Positions 54,392-64,000 of a stretch of 64,000 nucleotides of DNA are shown piece after piece; within the stretch, counting starts at the first letter, position 1, and the number at the start of each line of letters is the position of its first letter. The notes beneath the pieces were generated by a model, which had not been told where the DNA came from, made no database searches, and saw only the letters and a list, made by a program, of their open reading frames with translations. The DNA comes from Paratrimastix pyriformis. Its lineage: Eukaryota > Preaxostyla > Paratrimastigidae. The stretch is from positions 310,001-374,000 of the forward strand of contig JAPMOS010000022.1 of assembly GCA_027972325.1 (NCBI GenBank), in the 5' to 3' direction. Position numbers and translations under genes: made by a program.

Positions 54392-57300
54392 TCATCGATT
54401 GCTGCCACCCCGCTCGTCCCCCTTGCGGGTGGCCTCGTCACGCGCCCGATTGGCGGCAGCCAGGTTGTAGATGAAAGCAGTGTGCTGGGTTGCCCAGACG
54501 AAACCCTGGCCCTCCCAGGGATGGAAGAGCAGGCAGTTGGGCTGCTGTCGCGAACTGCGCAGCACACGGATGGGCTGCAGGGGCGGCCCCGTCAGCAGGC
54601 GGGCGGGGATCTGTAGGACGGGGCCGCATGGGGAAAGGGCGCCGGCCGATTCGCTGGTGGCGCTGCCCGATTCTGTTGGCTCGGGGGCGGTCCCCTGGTA
54701 GCGGTCGCAGGATCGCGAGCGGGCGTGGACCCGGGACCGGGCCTGGCCGGGGCGGGCGGTGACCGGGGGGATGCTCTCGGCGGACGAGCTGCGCTGGTGC
54801 AGGGGCGGGCCCTGCGAGAAGGCCGGCGAGGGGACTGTGGGCGGGGTGCCTGGCGGGGTGGGCTGCTGGGGGGGCGAGAGTGGCGCCAGCCGGGGAGGCC
54901 CCATGGCAAGGGTGCGGGCCGGCTGGGGGACGGCCAGGAAGACCGGGGCGTGCTGGACACCCTGTGGGAAGAGCCGGGGGGCGGGCGGTGGTTGGGTGGG
55001 CGTGCCGAGAAGCGGGCCCCCAACGGGCGCCATCGAAAGCACCGATGGCGGAAGGAGCGGGGCCGACGAGGGCGGCGGGCCGCCCAGGAGGGGTTCGATG
55101 ACGGGGGTGGAGGGCAGGGGCGGCACGGGGGTGGGTGAGGGCGAGGGTGAGGGCGCCGGCGAGAGGGGCGGCGAGCGGAGGGCGAGGGCGCCCAGCTCGG
55201 GGCCCCCCATCAGGATGGGCCGGGGGGCTGCCAGGACGGGGGGCGGGTACAGGGTGGCCGCCCGGAGGGAGGGCTCGGCCAGGACCAGGGGCGACGGGGG
55301 CGGCGGGGGCATCGAGACGGGGGTCGCCAGGGTCGGCCCCGCGCCACCGGCCCCGCCCAGCACGGGGGTGCCCATCCGGAAGGGGTGCTCGCTGAGGCTG
55401 CTGCACCAGGCGGCCGACGAGGGCAGCGGGAGGGGAGACGCGCACTGGAGCAGCCGGGCGGCCGTGAGGGGCCCCGGGCTGGCCTGGGGGGTGGCCGGGG
55501 ACATGGGCGGGGTGGGATTTGGGAGCGGGGCCGCCGCCGCCGCCGCAAGGCCGAGGCCCTCGGGGGCAGGCAGGCTGGGGCCGAGGGGCGGGGAGCTCAG
55601 GGGCGCCGGGAAGAGCGGGCTCGGGGAGGCCGCAGGCCCGGAGGGGTACGGGGACGGGGACGGGGACGGGCTGGGCGGGATGTCCATGAAGAAGGGACGC
55701 GGGGGGGCATCCCTCCAGTGAGCCGCCTGGGACCCGGGGGCGGGCGAGGGGGCCATCCGGTGGACGATCGGGCCCAGGTCGAGGACGGCGGGCGAGGGGG
55801 ACGGCGGCGGGGGTGAGGTCGACCCGGCGGACGGCTCGGCCCGGGTGGAGGAGGACCGGGCCAGGGGCGACCCGGGCCGGGCCTCGTACCGGCTGATGAC
55901 AAACTGCGAGAGCGAGTACGGGCTGCGCACGGCGGGCACCAGCAGAGCCGAGGAGCCGCTGGCCTTGGGGCTGGTCGGAGGCGAGATGGGACGCCGGATG
56001 GTCGGCGGCAGGATGGAGCCGACGGGGGTCTGGGGCGGGGTGCGCGCCTCCGCGACCAAGTCCGAGTCGCCGGCGCCGGCGGAGGCCCCGGGGCCCGTCA
56101 GGCGGAGGCAGGGCATGGGGGTCAGGGCCGGCGGGGGCGGGGTGAAGCAGGGCCGCGGGGAGGAGACGGGCGAGCCGCAGCTGCCGCCCGATGACGAGCT
56201 GCTGCCCCCTCGCTGCAGGGCGGCGGGGGCAGGAGCAGGGAGGGGGATGGGGACGGGTGCGGGCGCGGGGGCGTGGCTGAGGCGGGCTGAGGGGTCGCCG
56301 GGCCGGGCCGGGTTGGGCCGCAGCAAGGGGGCCGGCGGGGGCGTGTGGGGCGGGGGCGGTGTCGGGGAGGCGATGGGAGAGGGCGGGGGGGACGAGACGG
56401 CCAGAGCCGAGGGCGGCAGCTGCGGCTGCGGCTGCGGCTGCGGCTGCCGGGGGAAGAGCGACAGGGTCGAGAGCGAGTGGGCCACCATGGACGGGGCCGG
56501 GGCCGGTGCGGGCGGCAGGACGGGGGCGGCGGTTGGGGACGAGGGCGCGTCGAGGACCACGCGGCGGGCCCGGTGGGAGCCGGTGCGGGCGGGCGGGGCC
56601 GTGGGCAGAACGGGCGCGTTGAAGGGCAGGCCGGCGGTGGGGGCGGGCGAGGACGGGGGCGGCGGGAGGATCTCGGGGAGCATCAGATCGGGGTCCAGGG
56701 GCGTGAACAGCGCCCGGAGCACCGCCGAGCTGCCGGGGGTGGGGGTGGGCACGGGCGGGGGCGGCGGGGTGACGGGGCTCGGGGGGACGCAGGCCCCGGG
56801 GGCCGGCCGGTCGGCCAGCTGTTGGAAGGCGGTCGGGAAGGGCGGCTGCTGGGCCAGCTGCAGGGGTCCCATCATCAGGGCCGCCCCGGGCTGGGCGGGC
56901 GGTGGGGAGCGTGGGTGAATGTGCACCAGCCGGACGGGGCCCACATCGATGCTCGAGTTGCTGTCCTGGTCGAGCCCGTCCGAGGCCGGCCCGATGGGGG
57001 GCGAGTCCTCGGGCGATTCGGGCCCGCCGGCCGCCCCCCGGGCGCCCTCCAGCGGCTTGGGCAGAGCCAGCGGGGAGGGCGGCACGGGCGGCCGCGAGGC
57101 GGGCCGCATGGCGGGGGCCTCCGGGATGGGCGGCACGGGGGAGGGCGAGGGGTGCGGCGAACAGGGGGTGGTGGGGTGGGCAGGCCCGGCAGCACGGCGC
57201 CGCCGCCCGGCAGGGCGATGGGCGGGACGGGGCGCCGGGGCGGGACGGGCGAGCCGAAGTGGATGCTGTGCGAGGGGTGCGGGAAGAGGGGGCTGGGCCG

Positions 57301-58882
57301 GTAGGGCCGGGGGCACAGCGGGCCCGCAGGGGGCGAGCGGGGTGGCGGCGAGCGGGGCGGGGAGCGGAGCGGGGCCGGGCTGGGGAAGACGTCGGGCGAG
57401 AGGGGCGGCGGGGACAGGGGCAGCCGGGACAGGGGCAGCGGGAAGAGCGACGAGGGCATCCCGGCGGCCGTCTGGCCGGACGATGGCGAGGGCGGGACGC
57501 GGGGCTGCGGAGGCGGCATCGCCTCGGTGCTGCTGCTGCTGGCGGGCAGGGTGGGCGGAGGCGAGGGCGACGCGAGCCCGGCCAGGACGGGCGGCCTGGG
57601 GGCGGTCGGGGTCCATGACGAGGCGGCCTGTGGGGGCGGCGGCGGGGGCGGGGCCTGGGCGCCGACCTCCTCGTCCGCCTGCGCGGCCGCCTGGGCCTCC
57701 CAGTGCGCCTTTTGGGCGGCCGCATCGGCGGCCGCCACCGCGGCCGAGAGGATCTGCTCGCAGGGCAGGTGGCAGGCGTCCGTGAGCCCGTCGAAGACCT
57801 CCTCGTTGGGCTGGGGCGAGGCCGCACCCCCGCTGGCGGTCCGGGCCTGGGGGGCCATGTCGGCCGCCACATGCGACCGGGCCGCGCCCGCCCGCGGGTC
57901 GACAGGGGTCGGGGCCAGGGCCAGGTGGGGCGGCGGGGGAGGCTCGGCACTCAGGGGCAGGGGCGGGGTCAAGGGCGGCAGCTCGCCCTCGCTGATGGCC
58001 GGCGACTGGACGGGCGACGGGGCCGGGCCCGGGAAGAGCGAACTCGAGTCGCGGCGGGCGGCCGGGGCGGGCGCGGTGCTGACGGGGGGCGGGGCGGCGG
58101 GGGCGGGGAGGGCCGTGGGGCCGCCGGGGGACAGGGTCGGACTCGAACCGCCCGCGGGGCAGGCGCACAGCGAGGAGCCCGAGAGCTGCGGCAGGAAGGG
58201 CGACGCCAGCCGGTAGAACTCGATCACGGCCCTGGGATGGGATGGGGTGGGGTGGGGCCGGGTGGGCGGGGTCAGGGGGCAGAGAGGCAGGCCCAGACCA
58301 GACAGCCGGTGAACGAGCATGGAGGGCGGGGAGAAGAGACCCCGGGGATCCGCGGAAACCCCCGAAATCGAAATCGGGCAGCAAGGGCATGACGGTACCC
58401 CCACCTCCTCCTCCTCCTCCTCCTCCTCCTCCTCCTCCTCCTCCTCCTCCTCCTCCTCCTCCTCCTCCTCCTCCTCCTCCTCCTCCTCCTCCTCCTCCTC
58501 CTCTCCTCCTCCTCCTCCTCCTCCTCCTCCTCCTCCTCCTCCTCCTCCTCCTCCTCCTCCTCCTCCTCCTCCTCCTCCTCCTCCTCCTCCTCCTCCTCCT
58601 CCTCCTCCTCCTCCTCCTCGGTGAGCCACCCCGCAGATGGTGGTGAAGCCAGCTTGGACCGTGTGCGCTTGCATGTGTGCGTGGTTCGGTCGGGGCCTGT
58701 GGTGGGCGGGCGGGCGGGCGGGGCGGACCGTTGGCCGATGGCGACGGGGGGCAGGTAGCCCAGGGCCACGTGGTGGTTGCAGGGGCACAGGCTCACCGAG
58801 ACGCACGGCAGGAAGCTCAGCTTCCCTGTCCGCCAGCAGCCACACACGCCACACGCCAACGCGCACAGGAGAGAGAGCCAGG

Positions 58883-58971
<89 letters not shown>

Positions 58972-59006
58972 GGGTGATGACTGGATGATGATGATGATGA
59001 TGATGA

Positions 59007-59057
<51 letters not shown>

Positions 59058-59472
59058 GATGATGATGATGATGACTGGATGATGGTGATGATGCTGTCGA
59101 TCTGGATGATGACTGGATGGCGATCTGGATGGATGAGCCGACCCCGGAATCATGCCCGATGGGGCGCGGTTGCTGCGTCGCTGCGGTGGGGGTGTTGGGG
59201 TCGGGGGGAGGTGGGCGGGGCGGGCGGGCGGACCGCTGAGGCGCCCGAAGAAGCGGACGCGCTGGTTTGCGGGCTCCACCCGGTCGGGGCGGGTCGAGAC
59301 CAGGGCCACCCGGGCACCGTCCGCAGCCCCACATCCAGCAGCCCCGCCACGACCGTCTCCACGGGTGACAGCTGCTGCTGCTGGGGGTTCGAGGAGGGGC
59401 CCTCGAGGCCCGGCTCGTGGGTGTATGCTCCCGTGGGGAGCAGCTGCGGGTACCGAGCAGGGCGGGGTCGCC

Positions 59473-59503
<31 letters not shown>

Positions 59504-61869
59504 CGGCGGTGGGGGCCCCGGAGCCGAGGTCGGTCAGCAGGGCGGCGTCTGAGATGAGCATCGCCAGCAGCGAGCCGTCGTTGCTGAAGCTCAGGTTGCC
59601 GTGGCCGTAGCAGATCACGTGCGGGATGACCAGGTACGGGTTGCCCTCTGGGGGGGGGGGGGGGGGGGGAGCGGAGGAAATGATGGGATGATCAGGTAGG
59701 GGGTTGCCCTCTAAGGGGAGGGGAGGTGCAAAGAGGGGCGATCTCCCAGGAACGACAGGGGCAGGGGCAGCGTGGGCAGGAGCGTGCGGGGGGGGCGGCG
59801 GCGGCGGACCTTTGCTGTAGAGGTCGGCCCCGCGCCAGAGGCTGACGGTCGCGTCGCATTTCTGGAAACCCGGCTGGGACAGGCCGCGCTCTGGGGCCCG
59901 ACCACAACAAAGTCCCACCGCCCACCCACCCACCCACCCACCCACATGGCCGGACGGTGAGCACAGAGGCGAACAGCGGGGCCCCGGGGTGGCCGTGAGG
60001 GCTGCGATTGGAATGGGTGGTGGCGGCGGACCCACGGGGAAGATGGCGATGGCCGCGATGCCCAGCCGGGCATGGACGTGCAGCGCCAGGCAGGGCGCAG
60101 GCAGCACCCGCACGCAGCGCACCGTGGGGTCGCTGGCGAAGGGAGGTGGATGAAGTGGAGCGGGGCAACGGGGCGTGAGGAATGATGAGATGACTGTGAT
60201 GATGCCGATGCCGATGCCGATGCTGATGATGTCGGACTGGATGATGCTGCCGATTGGACGGCGAGGAGGGACGACGATGGAAGATGAGGAGGGGCGGGAG
60301 GAGGGGGGCGGGCCGACTGACCTGTCGTCGCCCCCGTCCGTGGAGGATGACGACGAGGACGAGGCCCGGTGGGGCTGCATGGAGACGTTGTCGCCCGACT
60401 CGAAGGTGGCCGTGGGGCTGTCCCCCCGGGCACTGGCCATGCCCCCGTCCTCCTCCTCGCCCCCGCCCAGGCTCCCCTCGGGCTCGCCCGTCCGGAAGGC
60501 CAGCGAGGTGTACTGCAGGCCGCCCTGGAAGTCGCTCATGGCGCAGGGGGCCAGGCGCCCCTCCAGCTCGGCCAGCATGTCGGCCGGGGGCTGATCCTCG
60601 GCCGGGGCGGGGATCTCTGAGGGCGCCGAGGGGGCAGCCGAGAGGATGGGCTGGTCCTGGGGAGGGAGGGAGGGAGGGGGGAGGAGGGAGGGAGGGAGGG
60701 AGGGAGGGAGGGAGGAGGGAGGAGGGAGGGAGGGAGGGAGGGAGGGAGGGGAGGGAGGGAGGTGCAGGGACCCGGAAGGACAACCGACATGAGAAGCAGC
60801 GGCCGGGGGGTCACGGAACCGGATTGGGGTGACCGGGGGTGATGGAGGTGCATGAGGGAGGACCAGGAGGCAAGTGGAATCGGGATCTGAGGGGGATGGT
60901 TGCGGGGACCGACCAACGGCAGCTGCTGCATCTGGGACGGCTGCGCCTCGGAGCCGGCCGAGTCGGGGGGGCTGGGCGAGGGCGAGCCCTCGAAGTCCGA
61001 GGAGGCGCTGCTGCAGCTGGAGCCGCCCCCCGAGGGCGAGGCCGACGGGCTGCCGGTCGAGGGCCAGTCCTCCTCGTCGGCAACACCCATCGGGACGCCC
61101 GCAGGCAGGACAGCAGCCAGGGCGTAGTGCCATCTGTGTGGAAAGGCGGGGCGGGTGTTGTGGTTGCCAATTTCTCAGGCCGTTGCTGCCCACGGACCGA
61201 AAGACGCGCTGCTCGATGGCCACCAAGAGGCTGTCACCCCGGGGTGTGAAGGCGAGAGACGGTTTGGAGTGTTTGTTGATGCGGGGGAAGGAGTGTCGTG
61301 CAAGGCATTTTCCGGACTAAGGGTGAGGGAGGCGAGGGGTGAGTCGACTGGGAGAAAAAGGCAGAAGGCAGACATTCTCTGTCGACCAAACGCATACAAC
61401 ACCACCCCAGCATACAGAGGCCAGAATGGTGGGGCAGGTCGGGTGGAAGGCGATCGCCCAGGGGGCATGTTCGTGTCCTGCACACGATCGATTTAGAAAG
61501 CAGAATTGAGAACGTGGGGGAATCGAGAACAAAACGAGACCAAAAAGCGAGCAGATCAACCTGCCCGTTGTGAATTCGTAGACCCGAACAGAGTGGTCGG
61601 CATACCCGATGGAAATGTATTTCCTAAGAATCCGGCAGCAATAAACTGGGTTTGAGAGCAAAAAAAAACATTACGAACGAATTACAATTAAATGAAATGC
61701 AAAATGCTGCCGAATGTTCGAGAGATTTGCAAAAATGTTGCCATGGATGAGCAAAGAGTCGTTCTTCAGAAAAAGAGGAGAGCCATGGAGTTACAGCTGG
61801 AGGGGATTGCTCGCGCAACGATAACATGCGGAGAGCATGAATAGGGATGGGCTTTCGAGCCCCTGACAT
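54392..61869 (-). CDS. AMBRA1: AMBRA1-like WD-repeat autophagy scaffold
   Basis: AMBRA1 is a substrate receptor of CUL4-DDB1 ligase and a Beclin-1 regulator. Its WD40 propeller is split by a long disordered region. N-terminal WD exons: [17 protein letters not shown], spliced through a GTCTCG donor to [13 protein letters not shown], then [12 protein letters not shown] (61400); compare AMBRA1 GHRRTPWCVTFHP and GEVRIWDL. The C-terminal WD part follows: [10 protein letters not shown] region, [14 protein letters not shown] (59835), [19 protein letters not shown] (59540-59600), RVRFFGRL and [14 protein letters not shown] (58745). The end is [18 protein letters not shown], matching the AMBRA1 last blade. 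About 1,200 Pro/Ser/Ala-rich residues (54600-58200) precede that last blade. The start ATG at 61869 opens an Arg-rich first exon. Introns hold GAG, GAT and GGGA satellites. Family call good; the exact exon map is incomplete. Confidence 0.84.
58404..58619 (+). repeat. CTC/GAG microsatellite, about 216 nt
   Basis: An almost pure CTC run on the plus strand, with one interruption near 58501, lies in an AMBRA1-like intron. On the sense strand it reads GAG. It is the longest simple repeat in the window and gives false poly-Glu, poly-Ser and poly-Pro frames. Confidence 0.92.
58882..59098 (+). repeat. GAT microsatellite, about 215 nt
   Basis: Long GAT/ATG runs broken by GACTG units lie in the AMBRA1-like intron before the exon that codes for [13 protein letters not shown]. 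It has the same repeat family and the same GACTG interruptions as the array at 16057-16247. Confidence 0.9.
60661..60762 (+). repeat. GGGA tetranucleotide repeat
   Basis: About 100 nt of GGGA with GGA slips (TCCC on the sense strand), ending at a CCAG acceptor of the AMBRA1-like exon beginning DQPILSAAP. It seems to serve as the pyrimidine tract. Confidence 0.85.
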
Positions 61870-62730
61870 CGAAAGCGTTTGGGTCCCCTGAGAGCTTGTA
61901 ATTTTCACCAGGGAGAATCTGTTGATGAAGCAATGTATCAAATAGGTGTGAGAGATGCCGTGGACTCCGCTGCAGCCGCTGGTCCGACGGTTCTGACAGT
62001 CACTGGTGCTCGGCCGGATCCTGAAGGGATGAATGGTCAGTGGAATGCCCAAAAACCCGCTCGAGGTTCTCAGCTGACTTGAGAGAGAATTGCCAGGCTA
62101 GTTGTCCTCAACGATACGGCTGTTTGGAACAACGAGAATGGCAATCAGCACAGGGAAGGCGAGGACGGGATAAATCCCAACAAAAAATCAAAATCCCTTT
62201 CATCAAAGACAGAACAGAGGTGAGGGATGAGGGCGGGTGAGAGGGGCGGGTGAGAATCAGAGCGAGAATCAGAGCAGAGACATTTCGAAACATCCCAACA
62301 AAATAAGAGGATTGGAGGAGGGTAGAGCCTCGAGAAGGGGGGGCGGGGAAGAAGGGGAGTTAGGGCACAGAGCGGGAGGAGCCAGTCCGTGCCTGTCAGC
62401 ACAGACAAGCACAGGGTGAAGCAAGCGAAGGAAACGGGTCGTCCGGGTCATCGGAAAAACAAAGACAAACGGGTCGAATAAATTGAAAAACAAAAGGACC
62501 CAGCCGGAAGATTGATGCCAAGGGATCGAGGATCGTGGATGGGGATCAATGGGATCGTGAATGGATCGAGATCAGGATGGAATCGCGGGATGGGGGATGG
62601 GTGGGGATGATGTGGAACGGGACCCTTTCACAAGGTCCCGAGCGGCCGGGGCGGCCGCGCGTGTGGGCGCGGCGGCACCACGACTGCAACAAAGAGAAGG
62701 AGAAGGCGGCCCGGCGCCAGAGCGAGGCAC
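61870..62730. other. Intergenic, AMBRA1-like promoter side
   Basis: 860 nt between the AMBRA1-like start and the stop of the right-edge gene. It is lower in GC, with no conserved coding block or RNA structure seen. Short open frames are unsupported. Confidence 0.5.
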
Positions 62731-64000
62731 TTAGGGGCAGTACTCGGTGTGGAGCCGGAAGGCGCACGAGCATGGGTCCAGGGTGGGGCACCCTGTGGTG
62801 GGGACCGTCTCGACGAGCTTGTACAGCCAGAACCTGTCGGGGTGATGCGGAAAAAGAGGCACGGTGATCAGCGTGGGGGCAGCATCATCATACCAGGGGC
62901 GGCAGGCAGAACGGGGACATGGCCGGGACATGGAACGACGTGGCGTGGTGGGAGGGCGTGGGGGGCGGACAGGGATGAGATGGTGACGGTGAGCATGATG
63001 GCGAAGTAGCCCTTGCGGTGGCCGAACCCTTCGCAGCGCTTCTCCCAGGCCTGCAGGAGCGGCAGCCCGTTCTTGATCTGCGCCCGCCCCGGCCGCCCGA
63101 CCACACCCCGGCAGCAGTGCAGAGTTGTGGTTTGGTGCCAAACAAGGGCAGCCGCGAGCACGGGGAGGAGGAACGAGAAACGAGGGATCGAGTGCGTGGG
63201 AGGGTGCGAGGGTGGGGTGGCACCTGTCCGGCTGACCTCGAAGAAGGTCGAGACGAAGTCGGCGACGATCTCGCAGCCGAACTGCAGCAGGAAGCTGTAG
63301 ACCAGGGGCAGCAGGGCGGGCGGGGATTGCCACCTGCGGGGCACGTGCGTGGGTATGCGAGTGAGTGCGAGGGTGAGTGCGAGGGGTGAGTGCGAGGGGT
63401 GAGTGCGAGGGTGAGTGCGAGGGGTGAGTGCGAGGGGTGAGTGCGAGGGTGAGTGCGAGGGGTGAGTGCGAGGGGAATGTGTGCTGTGTGAGCGTGTGTG
63501 CGCGCACGCGGTGTGCGGGCAGACATCAGGTCGTAGATGAGCCGGTGGGGCCACATGAAGTACGAGAGCACCGAGCTGACCGTGATGCCTGCCCCGCCAG
63601 GGACCAAACGATCCGATGAGCAGGATGGATGATGCATGCGGGGGGGGGGGGGGGGGGGGGGCAACGACGGGAAGGAAGGGACGAGGACGGACCGACGCAC
63701 TCGAAGATCATCTCCGAGGTGACCAGGTTGGCCCGCATCATGCGGGTGTACTCCGTTTCAGGGAGCGGGCCCGCTTACGCGAGCAGAAGAAGACCGTCCC
63801 GACGACGCTGCCCGGCCCCCCAGCAGACAGATCCTCCACATGAAGCGGCGCCTTTGCAGAATGGCGGGGGGACGGAAGCCCGCACGGAGGGCCCATCGCA
63901 GCGGGGCTGAGGGGGCAGGCGGGGGGCCTCCAGACCGCTCGCGGATCTTGTAGGTGAGCCGCATGAAGATCTCGTAGAGCATCAGCAGCACCGTGACCAT
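62731..64000 (-). CDS. Unknown multipass membrane protein, 5' end outside window
   Basis: Several short exons of hydrophobic protein. From the window edge inward: VLLMLYEIFMRLTYKIRER (donor GTCTGG), a short RRFMWRI exon, YTRMMRANLVTSEMIFE and GITVSSVLSYFMWPHRLIYD. Then come LPLVYSFLLQFGCEIVADFV, spliced via GTCAGC to IKNGLPLLQAWEKRCEGFG, then GYFAIMLTVTIS, and finally FWLYKLVETVPTTGCPTLDP with four cysteines near the end (CSCAF, EYC). The TAA stop is at 62731-62733. I do not recognise the family. A G run at 63641-63661 (poly-C on the sense strand) and a 13-nt repeat at 63361-63473 are intronic. An ATG sits at the very edge, but homologous upstream sequence may continue. Confidence 0.5.
63361..63473 (+). 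repeat. GTGAGTGCGAGG minisatellite
   Basis: About nine tandem copies of GTGAGTGCGAGG or the G-extended 13-nt form, in an intron of the right-edge membrane protein gene. Confidence 0.88.

Noticed and set aside
58272-59334. Long minus-strand frames with poly-Glu, poly-Gly, poly-His and poly-Ile
   Set aside because: The CTC/GAG and GAT arrays are free of stops in several frames; real AMBRA1-like exons flank them.

Overview
This window is nuclear DNA of a GC-rich, intron-rich, unicellular eukaryote. Genes are cut by many short introns (down to about 45 nt). Third codon positions are strongly G/C, and proteins carry long Ala/Pro/Ser-rich stretches. An OFD1-like centriole protein argues for a cilium or flagellum, so a free-living flagellated protist is likely. 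A Paratrimastix-like metamonad would fit the base composition and style, but the sequence does not prove it. I saw no tRNA, rRNA, CRISPR, viral or retroelement remains.

Layout, left to right: a partial unknown gene (-); AMPK beta subunit (-); a SAM methyltransferase (-) divergent from a 14-kb spastizin/ZFYVE26-like gene (+); TRMT11 (+) convergent with a multipass membrane protein (-); a coiled-coil protein (+); OFD1-like (+) convergent with nucleoporin Nup62 (-); Nup62 head-to-head with nucleoporin Nup85 (+); a METTL21-like protein-lysine methyltransferase (-) head-to-head with a bacterial-type P-type cation ATPase (+); a DRAM-family membrane protein (-) head-to-head with UBL5/Hub1 (+); replication factor C subunit 2 (-); an AMBRA1-like autophagy scaffold (-); and a membrane protein cut by the right edge (-). 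Functions group into the nuclear pore (Nup62, Nup85), autophagy, lysosome and energy sensing (AMPK beta, AMBRA1, spastizin, DRAM), centriole (OFD1) and housekeeping RNA, DNA and protein modification. Nothing suggests operons.

The most striking feature is the splicing code. I spliced about 55 introns by hand, using homology and reading frame to fix the junctions. All begin GT followed by a pyrimidine, and about 45 fit GTYYG (GTCCG, GTCTG, GTTTG, GTTCG). I found no canonical GTAAG, GTGAG or GTATG donor. Acceptors are ordinary CAG or TAG. One OFD1 intron opens with a 22-unit tandem array in which 19 units restate the donor motif. Introns also hold long homopolymers that are nearly always C on the sense strand, plus many micro- and minisatellites.

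Gene coordinates run from start codon to stop codon and include introns. Exon limits in the text come from conserved-domain alignment and frame continuity done by eye.
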